In this document: positions 1 through 10,234 of the stretch, piece after piece
Layout of the letters: each line of letters starts with the position of its first letter
Numbering within the stretch: the first letter of the stretch is position 1
Source of the DNA: Diploscapter coronatus
Taxonomy: Eukaryota > Nematoda > Chromadorea > Rhabditida > Rhabditidae
Direction: 5' to 3'
DNA: 64,000 nucleotides
Assembly (NCBI GenBank): GCA_964036155.1
Contig: OZ038422.1
Span: 81,491,201 to 81,555,200 of the forward strand
Notes under the pieces: model-generated
The model's database searches: none
What the model was told of the DNA's origin: nothing
The model's input: only the letters and a program-made list of their open reading frames with translations
Position numbers and translations under genes: made by a program

Positions 1-312
1 TGCACAAGCAATGAACGAGAGAGAATCACATTGATCACAGTCGATTTCGGACAGAGAAGAAGGGAAACACTTTTCTACTGGGGTCATGAAAGGGGGACAA
101 GCATCAATGTAGCCACCCTTCTTCCAGGGATACTGTAGGAAGGGGACGAAGAAGGGAGAGGCCATCTGATGAAGAATGAGCGAGAGACGGGCAGCAAGCT
201 TCTCTTCTTCCCTGGTAGGCGGAGGGTCGGAAGGGGAGGGCATACTGTAGCGCTTGAAGAGAAGGAAGACAACGTTTGATGGGGATAACATGATGATAAA
301 TGACTGGTACAT
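1..312 (-). CDS. Partial ORF running off the left edge, unknown product
   Basis: An open frame of 104 codons starts with ATG at 312 and continues to base 1 without a stop, so the gene extends beyond the window. A TAA lies in frame upstream of the ATG, and a TATA-like TATAAAA (minus strand) sits about 20 bases before it. The peptide opens with a hydrophobic stretch (about residues 4-18), then a Pro/Ser-rich, charged segment (PSPSDPPPTREEEK), then a part with several cysteines (DACPP, EKCFP, CDQC). The composition looks protein-like rather than random. I do not recognise a family. It could instead be an internal exon, or chance openness in pyrimidine-rich DNA. Confidence 0.4.
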   Translation of the reverse strand, partial: MYQSFIIMLSPSNVVFLLFKRYSMPSPSDPPPTREEEKLAARLSLILHQMASPFFVPFLQYPWKKGGYIDACPPFMTPVEKCFPSSLSEIDCDQCDSLSFIACA

Positions 313-452
313 GTCAGAGGACTTTTATAAGCATCCCAGAAGATAATGCAAAACATTTGGCTAGATCGAGTACTGGGTACTAATGGACAGCTCAAAGCAT
401 AATACATCAAAAACAATGTAAATGGAGATGAACAAAAAAAATGCAAAAAAAG

Positions 453-533
453 TTTGCATAGGCAGGGAGTCGAACTCGATACCCTGGACTATAGACAAGC
501 TCGCTACCTGCTGAGCCACTTGCTCGTTGTAAC
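453..533 (-). other. tRNA-like pol III unit (degenerate tRNA or SINE head)
   Basis: On the minus strand there is a good box A (TGGCTCAGCAGG) and, about 30 bases later, a box B-like AGTTCGACTCC, followed by a run of Ts. The D arm can pair (GCTC/GAGC), but the anticodon and T stems do not pair well, so this is not a working tRNA. The tail (TGCAAAC, T-run, GCAT, T-run) resembles the tail of the tRNA-like units near 9.9 and 10.2 kb, which suggests one family of tRNA-derived elements. Confidence 0.45.
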
Positions 534-929
534 CAACCCTTTCACTCCGATATACGTGCCACAAACCACAGAATGCGCCGGGTTTTTACGGGTACACCCT
601 TGCCATTGTGCACTTTTTGACTTCAGATTCGGATTCCCCGTACCATTCTTGGTATACCCTCCAATTTTCAGCTCGATCTGCGTCCGTAACCCCACGCACT
701 TCCCTAGTAAGTGAACTGATAGTGTGATCTTATCAATATTCTTATCTGTGGGTTAGGCTCTTGCATATTACTATTCGGTTTTTATTTTAACTCATTTCAT
801 TATGTTTGAAAATAATTTTGAAGTGCGGACCCTCAAATATGCAAGTCTCACTTTGAATGTCTTATATTTCTCACAGGAGCAGAGCTGCAAGGCTAAAGCT
901 AGGGCAATTGATAGTGGCCGGCTAGTAGG

Positions 930-972
930 TGCCCATGCTGGTACCCATGCTGGTAGCCATGCTGGTAGCCAT
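930..972 (+). repeat. Short 12-bp tandem repeat
   Basis: About four imperfect copies of a 12-bp unit (CATGCTGGTAGC). The surrounding 540-1070 stretch holds no gene I can support; a TTCTCACAG acceptor-like site at about 878 precedes a short open frame that reads through this repeat. Confidence 0.6.
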
Positions 973-1069
973 CCCTCTTTTGGATAGTCTTGGCTAAAAG
1001 TTAAAAAGAAGTTTTTTCAAAGTGGCAAGTGTTTCAAAAATTATCGAACGACCTAATAGATAATAGAAT

Positions 1070-2146
1070 GGAAAATGTAAATATTCGAAAAAAAAAAAAA
1101 AAAAAAAACTAGGATAGAATTGATCACACAGCTAAAATTATGAAAGGCAAAGTATTGCGTAATTTGTATGAACAGATAAGATTGTCGAGCCAATAAAATT
1201 GAAAAGTATGAGGGGCGCTGTATGTGTACTTCGTCTCTTATCAGCTAGTTCTTTGCCTCAATCATGAAATAAAATGGTTCACTTTCAATCTACATAATAG
1301 TTTCTTTCGTAATATCCAAAAACTAAAGGGTCGTGTTGAGAACTTATAAATTTGTTGGTAAGATTCATCAGCAATGATGTCTTATCAGTGTTGGAAGAAT
1401 CTTAAATGCAGTTATATTCTTTATTATCAATTATTACGCGATGTTATCTGTCGTTGCTTACAATGAAGGAAAAACGCTCGTTGGCGAATCAGCCCTAAAT
1501 GCCATTATCGAACCGGAGAATAGCATTTATGGTAGGAGAAAACTTCAAAAAATCGATTATTGGTTTTCCACAACTCAAAACGGACGATTGGCAGGCAATT
1601 CAACAACAAGTCGATACAGGACAATATGAAGTTGTAGCCTTTCAAAGTCGTGATCAAGACGTGAATCCAATTTTTATTTAAAAAAGGTTATATTTTTATT
1701 CAGGGAAAGCCCCATGTAAAAGTGCCCAAGGCAGTCAAGAAAAAAACTAATTACTTCTGAAGAAAATTCAGCCGAAATTCTGAAGGAACTCGTCAACTGC
1801 AGAGGTGAGTCATGTAAAATTGTGTGAAATTTCAAGATCACATCAAATCGCAATAAATAAAGACAAAGGAAGACAGTGCTGAGTATTTCGACCGATAAGC
1901 AATGGTAATGATTATTTTTAGCCATGAAATTTCATATGGAATGCATGCATTGCATAATTTTATGACTGATATGGAATAATAGTTGACAGAAATCCAAAAA
2001 TGGAGATGAGGTCTTCACGTGCGCGCTTACCAGGGGGAAACTCGAAGATATCTGCGGTGCGAAAATCCGCGGTATTTTGGATATGGTGAACCAGGCTCTA
2101 GAACAAGCAGAGTTGAAAGTGGAGAATATCAAGATACCATTATAAA
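1070..2146 (+). pseudogene. Hsp70-family pseudogene fragment, copy 1
   Basis: The translated pieces match the Hsp70 ATPase-domain order: ENGKTLVGESALNA..PEN (the 'LVGeaAkn...PeNT' region), then a frameshift to a segment like 'qxDmkxWpFkVv', then SEE-SAEILKEL (the 'PEEISAxiLxklK' region). An acceptor-like TTGACAG follows, and then LTRGKLEDIC and ALEQAELKVENI ('iTRakFEelc..ekaLrdAkl..I'). The frame has to change at least twice and stop codons interrupt it; the phosphate-binding N-terminal loop and roughly the middle third of the domain are missing. About 1 kb here, including 5' flank (1070-1290), is repeated in the same orientation at 12.77-13.78 kb. It is a decayed gene copy; which Hsp70 subfamily cannot be told. 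Confidence 0.65.
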
Positions 2147-2883
2147 TAAGCTAAAATGATACTTTGAAAAACGTTTATTTTTGAAATTTCTTATATAAAC
2201 AGACCTAGGGAGCACTTTCACCAGACGAAGAAAATATACGGAAGGTAGGTCGAGAGAGAAAATTTCGTATAGTGGGATAGATTGCAACACCGAGAATTTG
2301 CGTTATTGATTGATTATAGATACAAAATTCTTAAGAAAACATATAGGGGGTAGGTCGCAAGGGGTCTCTGACGATCGTCCCCCCTAGGACTGAGTTATAT
2401 GGAATTTATTTAAGAACTGAGAGAAAAAAAAACCTTTAGAAATCCTTTAACCTTTAGTTTGAAGAATTTTCCAAAGTAAAAAAACCTCTTCACAATCCTC
2501 AAACTAAATCCATTTACAATAATTAAAATATAATATAATGGGATTAAGATAGAATTGAGAAAAGTATTAAAACCATTGATAAATTATGATATTATAAGTA
2601 TAGTAAACGAATTAAAGATAAAAAAAATTAGAGGAATATTCATGAGAAACTTCTAAATAAAATGAATGATAAAAGAATGTGAGGTTGTAAATTTAGATCT
2701 GAGTAAAAGTAGTGGCACTCATTGGGTCTATTATCTCAAGAATAATGAAGTGTTCTTACTTCGATTCTTTTGGACTGGATCTTCCACTCAAATTACTTAA
2801 ATTCACAAATTGAATTACCAATTTTTCAAATTTAAAACTTTAATACACATCACTGTGGTTACTATTGTTTACTTTTTCTAAAA
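2147..2883. other. AT-rich intergenic stretch, nothing recognised
   Basis: No coding frame, RNA gene or clear repeat was seen. A short G-run/C-run pair (GGGGGTAGG ... CCCCCCTAGG) lies at about 2345-2395. Confidence 0.5.
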
Positions 2884-5800
2884 TTATCGGCGGTGGTGGC
2901 CTTTAGCGTCGAGTTCGACCAAATATTGTTCTAGGGCCGCTAGTTCATCCTTTGTAGGGGCTTTACTATCGGGTTCCAATTTCCAATGAGGACATGCATC
3001 TGTACTTAAAGTGCATCTTATAATGTCAAATTTGATCTCTTCTTTGGAATCTTCTATATTGATAATGGGTATATGTAAATTTTTAGGAGGCCAGTATTCC
3101 TGTGAATGACGAAGATATTTAGACTCCACTTGTCCAGCTGAAAACAAAATAACTTTTTGAAATGTTTTCATTTAACACTTACATGGTTTTTCATAATTAA
3201 TAGAGATATAGATGATGTTTTTTGGAATATTCAGAGAGAAAATGGTGTCTTGGTTTTTATCAATTTGGGTATATCCTTCTTGTTTAGGTAGATAATATAC
3301 TTGGCTTGTAGAACTGTACTTGAACGTTGATCCTATTGATATGTTTTCAACTTCTCTACACGGTTTGATATCATCAGCTTCAATTCTAACCCAAACTCTT
3401 TTTGAACTCTTATTAGTAACCTTAACTGTGCCCCAATTAGTAAAAAAGAAATGATATAGATATTTGTAATATTGTCCATAGTTATAGCGGAACGTAAATG
3501 ACATGTTAGTTAATTCATTCGGGCTAATAGAGCTAATAGAAATATTTGTATCTGACACAATTGGATGATTTTCGCAATAGAGCAACCAATTTTCATCGCT
3601 ATACTCGATCCAAACTGTCAAAAAAGCGAAATCTCCTGGAGTCTTACAGTTTCCTGTACGGCAATCGAGTTGAAATCTTTTTGTTTCTCCAGAGCTAATT
3701 ATTGTAAATGAGTCGTTAGTAGGAACAATATAAAACGCTTCATATTCACAAGAATAACCATAAGCAAGAGGTAGGGATCCTAAAGATGTTATATAGTTTA
3801 TTTTGAGTAAGTGGATACTGCATACATTTTGCAACTTCGCTTGCTCAGGCTCCGCCCACTTTTTTCTGCTCTCAGAAAAATTGACCGGACGAACGCCGTG
3901 CAATAGCCGCCCGGCAGCCGCTCGGAAGCCGGGCGGCTAGCACATTGCCATTCGTACGGCGTTCATCCGGCACCTCCCCCTCAGCTGGCGTTCGCACGGC
4001 ATTTGTCCGGCACTGGGAGGTGCCGGATGAACGCCGGACGAATGACAGTGTGCTAGCCGCCCGGCTTTCGAGCGGCTGCCGGGCGGCTATTGCACGGCGT
4101 TCGTCCGGTCAATTCTTTGTTAGTGCCCCGCGAATTGCGTCATTCCCCCCAGTTTCAAACAAGTTTCGTATTTTTTCGAGTTTTCTTGACATTTTCGCGA
4201 AAAATCTTTATAATTATACCCTGATTATCTCTCTAATTAACCAATTAACTCTATAGAACGATGTTTCATCGATTTTTGATCGTTTTGAGCCATTTTATCG
4301 TCAGAAATGACGTTTTTAATTTTTCAAGTTTGAAAACGAAAACTAGTTAGTTCATTGTCTCCAACTAGCTGAATATTACGCTTAATTAACCAGATAATTG
4401 GCCAATTAACTCTCTTTAATGTTTGCTGTTCATTTTTTCGTTTTTCTAGCGATTTTTTCTCTCAACTCACAATCAGGACCCATTTTCATCGAGTTAATTG
4501 TCGGCTCCTCCAAGATGCAGCACGGTGCTGTGAGTTGTCCGGCCTAGCATTTTTCCTTTGCGCGAGGGGGGAGAAACAAGCGAGAGCGAGAGATAACGCG
4601 GGGAGAAGAGAGGCAAAGAAAAACTGAAGGAGGAATGAAGAATGAAGAAGAAAGCAATGGTCGATTTTCGCAAAGGAGAAAGAAAAGCGATCAGTTTTCG
4701 CTAATTACCGTTAATTAATGCAATTAAGCTGGTTTTTCTTTACAGAAATTGCTAGAGCATGAATAGGGCTTTCGAAAGAGACCGGATTCACCGCGGAGCG
4801 ACGCCTACAACGCACTCACGAACATGCCAAAAGTCAGCAAGCCGCTAAAGGCGCTGTTCATCGCCGGAAAACTCAAATTTCTTTTCTTTTTTGTGATTTC
4901 ACCGGTGAAAAATGGCGAAAATATGTGCAGGCAGCCTGTCTCGATCCTCTAATCATAAAAATTCCGAGACACGACACTTCTGGGAGTGGGGAGATGGCAT
5001 AACGTGCCGGTCAGCTCGTGCAACGCTTAACTATGGAAACAGTAATTTCGAAACTTGCGCCTCCTGAACCGTTTTTCATGCGGTTTTTTGCATGAATAAA
5101 CAAATTTACTCAGTTTCATGCTACAAAATGTCGAAAATTAGGTATTAGGTTGCAAAATTTGGCATCTATTCGGCCCCTAAAGTATAGAGTTGGACCGACA
5201 TTTTCAATTTGGAACTCGTCCGTGGGGAATTGGCCAATTTCAGAGATTTTGGTGTCAAATGAATCCTTATGACCGTAAGAAAATTCGCTAGTATGATCTC
5301 GGCGAAATCCAAAGTGGTACGACTACAGTAACCAATTGAAGCGTCAAAATGCCTAAATTACCACAAATTTGCCATAAAATTTTCGGACATTTTTTGGAAC
5401 TAGTTTTTTCTGGAGCATCGTAGAAGGCTGAAATTTTGCACACATAAACAACACATATAAACGAAAAATCGGTAGTATGACCTCGGCGAAATTCAAAATG
5501 GTACAGCTACAGTAGCCCATTGAAGTCAAAATCTGACCCGATTTTTGGGTGTTTTTGAGCATTTTTGGACGATGTTCTGGAGCGTTCTAGAAGAGTTCCG
5601 GAGACAATCTTTTCGGATTCATGGATGGTTGTCCTTGATCTTTCAAGGAAAAAAAGAATTATCAGTTTTCCTACATCACGAGCCACGCAGCACGCGTAAA
5701 TGTAGTACGCACTTTTTGAACAAATCGGCGACTTTGGCAACAGTAATTTTTTTTTATTTTTCATCATTTTGTTCTGGAATTTCGATAAATATGCATTTTA

Positions 5801-8456
5801 GGTCTATACTCAAATATCGATAAAGAAAAAACCATACCTTATCACGTAAATTTTCGAGAAAATCCTTTTCAAAGTTAAAAATCGCGATTTTGAGGATTTT
5901 CTTTACACTAGCAGGTGGTTGTAATTAAGTAATTATGAACTAATTATCGATAACTAGGGGTTTTCGAGGACGCTCTACACGATGGTAACAAAAAAAAAAC
6001 CAGAAAAAACCGCGCGTTTCTACGTTACAGGTGGTTTTTCCCTTAAGTATGGGCAGAAAAGGGGGAAAAAAAGGGCTGCGAGCACTTTTTTCCCACGAGT
6101 GAGCACTTTGTTACCAAGAGTGAGCACTTTGTTCCCAAAGATTTGCAGTGAGTACATTGTTACCAAGAGTGAGCACTTTGTTACCACAAGTGAGCACTTT
6201 GTTCCCAAAGAGTAGAATAAAGTGAGCACTTTGTTACCAAGAGTGAGCACTTTGTTACCAAGAGTGAGCACTTTGTTACCACAAGTGAGCACTTTGTTAC
6301 CAAAAGCATTTTGATTAACAAAAAGGCTAGTAAATTATGCCGAATCATTGTTTAACACTATACAGCATCGATATTACCGATATTTCAACCTTCTATTAGG
6401 TTATTTGAGCGAGTAGACGATGGTATTCATTTATCAGCCATTCTATGGAAATCGCTAGAATGGCTTGGCACAGCCCCAAAATTATTTTCTCGAAAATGGG
6501 TCCGAACAATGTAATCGAGGGTGGGGAATTCGAAAATCGAGGTCCCGGAGCTCGGATGCGCGTCGTTTACGCTGTAACGAAGGTTGTACTCGAAAATTCA
6601 AAAATCGTCCAGAAGCATCTAGGTAAGTCAAATTTGGTATCAAACGCTCCGTCTCGATGAGATAAACAACTTTCGTTCCAGAACTTATCTTAGAATGTGT
6701 ACACATAAGAAGATATGAATTTTTGAAAATTACTGTCCAAACAGCACTTCGCAATAATTGGCCATCGCGCTTCAAAATTCTTATTGTATTCTTTGATAAT
6801 GTCGAAATAAATACCTGTCGAATAAACAAACAACCATACATTTGGTCCAAAAATAAGGAAGTTACTCAAAAAGTAAATTGGGTAAAATTTAACCAGTTAT
6901 ATAGGGTCTTCGTTCAATTGTTAGATGGGGTTTCATTATCATATCGGGTACAAACTATTTTGAAGTATAATGGCTAAAGTCAGCATAACGTTTTGTAGCG
7001 AAAAAGTTCGCAAATCTAAAACTCGATGATTTCTTGACCAAATGTATGGTTGTTTGTTTATTCGACAGGTATTTATTTCGACATTATCAAAGAATACAAT
7101 AAGAATTTTGAAGCGCGATGGCCAATTATTGCGAAGTGCTGTTTGGACAGTAATTTTCAAAAATTCATATCTTCTTATGTGTACACATTCTAAGATAAGT
7201 TCTGGAACGAAAGTTGTTTATCTCATCGAGACGGAGCGTTTGATACCAGATTTGATCTATTTATATGCTTCCTGACAATTTTTGAATTTTAGAGTACGAT
7301 ATTCACTACAGCGTAAACGACGCGCATCCGAGCTCCGAAACCTCGATTTTCGGATTCTCCACCCTCGATTACATTACTAGGGATCATTTTCAGGAAAATA
7401 ATTTTGGAGCTGTGTCAAGCAATTCTATCGATTTTCATAGAATGGCTAATAGTGGACGCCGTTGTCTACTCATCCGAATATCGTGATAAAAGTTCTAAAT
7501 ATTGATAACATCGATGCTGTATAGTGTTAAACAATGATTTGACATAATTTACTAGCCTTTTTGTCGATCAAAACGTTTTTGGGAACAAAGTACTCACTTG
7601 TGGTAACAAAGTGCTCACTTTTGGTAACAAAGTGCTCACTTGTGGTAACAAAGTGCTCACTCTTGGTAACAAAGTGCTCACTCGTGGGAACAAAATGCTC
7701 ACTTTTATTCTACTCTTTGGTAACAAAGTGCTCACTCTTGGTAACAAAGTGCTCATTATTTTCTTTGGTAACAAAGTGCTCACTCGTGGGAAAAAAGTGC
7801 TCGCAGCCGAAAAAAAGAGGGGTTTGGCCGCCGGACAATTTTACACTATCTCACAGCACCGTGGCAGATGTTGTCGTCGTCATCAGAGCATTAGAATTGC
7901 AAGTTGATGGACAAACAGGCAGTCGCTTATCGGATGTTTTCATGAAAATGTCGAATTTGCACGAAAAATACGAAATTTCGATCGAAAAATGAATAGCAAA
8001 CACTAAAGAGAGTTAATTGGTCAATTAGAGAGATAATTAGGATATAATTATAAAGATTTTTCGCAAAAATGTCAAGAAAACTCTAAAAAAAAATGCGAAA
8101 CTCTTTTGAAAATGGGGGGAATGACGCAATTCGCAGGGCAGGAAAAAGTGGGCGGAGCCTGAGCAAGCGAAGTTGCAAAATGTATGCAGTATCCACTTAC
8201 TCAGAATAAACTATATTTATCTTATTCAAATTGATACTGACCAGAGCTGTCGATTTCAAACTTTCGAACTGAACTTCGAACCTAATTCGAAAAATCGACA
8301 ACTCTCATACTGACCTTTTCGAGTTTCCACGTTTACCTCAGCCTTGACTTCAACGTATTTTGTGAAACTTCTTGAGCAATCTACTTTGACTTTAATTCGT
8401 CTGGGAAGGTTATTCACGACAGTCACAGGAGAAGGCGTTGATTGACGATGACCCAT
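2884..8456 (-). CDS. Unknown 330-aa protein; three exons, first intron filled by a transposon
   Basis: The exons join in frame: 8456-8315 (142 bp), 3779-3183 (597 bp), 3137-2884 (254 bp), 993 bp in all. Intron 1 (GTCAGT...TTTAG, 4,535 bp) is almost wholly the foldback element at 3796-8211; intron 2 is 45 bp (GTAAGT...TTTCAG). A TTTTCAG acceptor lies nine bases before the ATG, so the message is probably trans-spliced. The protein starts MGHRQSTP, a possible N-myristoylation context, with no signal peptide. Two segments look alike: VTVVNNLPRRIKVKVDC near the N terminus and VKVTNKSSKRVWVRIEADD in the middle, suggesting a repeated beta-rich module. The C-terminal exon is charged (TKDELAALEQYLVELD). 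I do not recognise the family and propose no function. Ignoring the intron would give a false start inside the transposon at 3903. Confidence 0.75.
3873..4120. repeat. GC-rich palindromic insertion nested in the left transposon arm
   Basis: Inverted halves containing ATTGACCGGACGAACGCC and GCCGCCCGGCAGCCGCTCG face each other, interrupting a left arm that is uninterrupted in the right copy (compare about 8135-8150). The centre has further GCCGGAT/ATCCGGC pairs. It is far richer in GC than its surroundings. The end bases do not match perfectly, so the target duplication cannot be fixed. Confidence 0.75.
5283..5540 (+). repeat. Pair of ~75-bp direct repeats inside the transposon
   Basis: About 5283-5352 and 5466-5540 share TAGTATGA(T/C)CTCGGCGAAAT, then GTAC-GCTACAGTA and CCATTGAAG, in the same orientation, separated by about 110 bp. 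They lie in the unpaired 4545-6045 segment. Confidence 0.7.
6087..6300 (+). repeat. 21-bp tandem array, left block
   Basis: About nine to ten units of GTGAGCACTTTGTTACCA with small variants (TTCCC for TTACC, two short interruptions). A unit length of 21 (7 codons) keeps frames open and makes meaningless repetitive ORFs. A mirrored block lies at 7579-7805. Confidence 0.9.
7579..7805 (-). repeat. 21-bp tandem array, right block (mirror of the left)
   Basis: Inverted counterpart of the left block: about nine units of GGTAACAAAGTGCTCACT, with the same interruptions (TTTATTCTACTCTTTGG) in mirror position. The two arrays form the base of the inner foldback. Confidence 0.9.
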
Positions 8457-8597
8457 CTTAGTTATCTGAAAAGTAAACATTCAGTAAATTGCTCAATATA
8501 TTTAAAATAGAAATATTAAAGTAATTAAAGCGAGGAAACTTTTATGAGTTATATGGATCAACATTTCATCATAAAACTAAAAATGATGTTTAATGTA

Positions 8598-9566
8598 GGG
8601 ACCGCCAAGCCCCGCCCCTTTCACTGGATTCAATATTGTCCATAGTCGATAACCCTTTCGATTATCGCAAATATTTTTTGTTTTACTTTTGTTTTTAATA
8701 GTTGATCGGTACCTACTATACAATTCGATACCGCTCTTTCACGTGGTGATATCGATTTATTGATTGGAGTACGAAAAAAGTCCGCAAATGCGCGTCAAAT
8801 GCACACCAAATTACGACAATGCTAATATTTCGAGTTATAAAAAAGGTACATTTCATTTTTTTTTGATGAATCGGTACACCTAGTTGAAATGTACAACATA
8901 TTTAAAAATTAGAAAAATCCTGCGTAGAGCAACTTTTTTCGAGGCAATAATAGATGCTCGCCTTTGCGGTACTGTATCTTGACAAGGGATCGTTAAAATC
9001 GTCTGAAAACTTGACTAAAATAAAATTTGGTACTCTCTAATTATGCTATTCAAAAGAAAAAATCGAAATTTTATCAAAAAATATTTTTAAAATTCATTTC
9101 AAAATGACCATTTTTTTGTCTTTACTAAATTGGCTCGCCCTAGGCATATTTTGAAAGGCACATGTGTTTTTATTTTATATTTTGATTAGTTGTTCAATTA
9201 TCCGTCTTCAGTGAAAAAATCAGAAAAATCCTGCGTAGAGCAACTGAGATCCTGATAATCCGCGAAAATATAAAAGAAGCCAATGCTGAAATGGAGGAGA
9301 GTGCAAAGAAAAAGATCCCCAAAGGCAGAGAAAGAAAGGGGGAGCGAGCGGCATAGTGTCTTTTGCAGATAGACCACGCTCCTTTCCCTTGTCCACGAAA
9401 AGGAGCGATTTTCCCGATTTTTCGCGTTAAAATTTATCAAATTTTTTATCAGTAGCGTATTTTTTCGCGGTTTTTTCGGTGGGAATAGTTAGAGGGGCAC
9501 CTCAGCCCCTGAAAAATGTAGAAAACATAGTGCCAGAGTGAATTTGGCAAGAGAGCTGGCGGTCCC
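8598..9566. mobile_element. TA-flanked element with 10-bp terminal inverted repeats
   Basis: The ends are GGGACCGCCA and TGGCGGTCCC, with TA immediately outside each, as for Tc1/mariner-type or similar TA-targeting elements. It is 969 bp long with no transposase frame, so non-autonomous. A 20-bp motif (GAAAAATCCTGCGTAGAGCA) occurs twice in direct orientation, near 8914 and 9221. Confidence 0.75.
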
Positions 9567-9828
9567 TAGTTTAATGGCTATGAATTGCGATAAAAATTAG
9601 ATCAATATTTTGAAGCAGTGGGGCAAGACTTTATTGATGAAAATAGAACATCTCACTGTAGCACTAGTCAATTTACCGAGAAACTACGGCAAGTGACTAT
9701 ACTAGGCATGTAGAGGTGCTCAAGGAGTACCTATCCATGTTTTCAAAAATTGCCAATAAAGCCCCCATAGGGAGATACACATTTGGTCGCATTTTATAAT
9801 CGGGTTTTGACGATTCCCTCACATGACA

Positions 9829-9903
9829 TTCGTGGTGTAGTGGATAGCGCTCTGGATTACTAGCCCCTTTGGCTTGGGTCAGGTTCGACTCTTTTCCTGT
9901 GCA
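9829..9903 (+). other. tRNA-like pol III unit, left arm
   Basis: Canonical box A (TGGTGTAGTGG) and near-canonical box B (GGTTCGACTCT) are spaced as in a tRNA gene, followed by a T-run terminator at about 9905-9915. Acceptor, anticodon and T stems pair poorly, so it is tRNA-derived and unlikely to be charged. The tail TGCAA-T(n)-GCATTTTTT resembles that of the unit near 0.45 kb. Confidence 0.6.
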
Positions 9904-10160
9904 ATTTTTTTTTTTGCATTTTTTGGCAGTGTCACGGTTTTTTCTATTTCAGTTGAAATTGTCATTTGTCTCTACAAATTATCAAATCTGATCATATTCG
10001 AATGTTTTTTAAACAATTTATAACAGCAATTTTCACCAAAAACATATGAACGAACAACCAATAACACTGAATTGATTAATAACCGAGTACGGAAAGATCA
10101 TGGCAATTCCGATTGAAATAGAAAAAACCGTGACACTGCCAAAAAATGCAAAAAAAAAAT

Positions 10161-10234
10161 TGCACAGGAAAAGAGTCGAACCTGACCCAAGCCAAAGGGG
10201 CTAGTAATCCAGAGCGCTATCCACTACACCACGA
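10161..10234 (-). other. tRNA-like pol III unit, right arm (mirror copy)
   Basis: Reverse-complement copy of the unit at 9829-9903 with the same A and B boxes and T-run. Transcription from the two units would converge on the hairpin loop. Confidence 0.6.

Larger units (their letters stand above)
6045..7812. repeat. Inner long foldback (arms ~800 bp, loop ~170 bp)
   Basis: 6310-6860 is the near-perfect reverse complement of 7030-7560. Examples are CTAGTAAATTATG with its complement and, near the tip, ACTGTCCAAACAGCACTTCG with its complement. Differences are a few substitutions and short indels. The apex (about 6860-7030) is unpaired. Confidence 0.85.
3796..8211. mobile_element. 4.4-kb composite foldback transposon with terminal inverted repeats
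   Basis: The termini are inverted copies: GTTTATTTTGAGTAAGTGG at the left and its near complement at the right, flanked on both sides by TATA (TSD TA or TATA; the AT-rich context leaves it ambiguous). The outer arms pair about 3796-4545 with 7820-8211. A second, longer foldback (about 6045-6860 with 7030-7812) lies inside. The 4545-6045 segment has no partner and may be a later insertion. No transposase frame is visible; the repetitive GNKVLTL-type frames at both ends are translations of a 21-bp satellite. It sits entirely within intron 1 of the 330-aa gene. Confidence 0.85.

Noticed and set aside
453..533. A functional tRNA gene
   Set aside because: Promoter boxes are good but anticodon and T stems do not pair; called tRNA-like instead.
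3780..3903. Apparent N-terminal extension starting MHGVRPVNFSE for the 330-aa gene
   Set aside because: This stretch is the transposon's terminal repeat; the real upstream exon is at 8315-8456 and joins in frame.
5982..6292. Repetitive open frames (GNKVLTL / VSTLLPR type) on both strands
   Set aside because: They are translations of a 21-bp satellite; unit length divisible by three keeps frames open by chance.
6482..7275. Paired open frames MKITVQTALRNNW / MDQMYGCLF on both strands
   Set aside because: Mirror images produced by the inner foldback; same sequence read on opposite strands.
7561..7992. 143-codon open frame with repeated TKCSLLV units
   Set aside because: Same 21-bp satellite followed by transposon arm sequence; no protein-like content.
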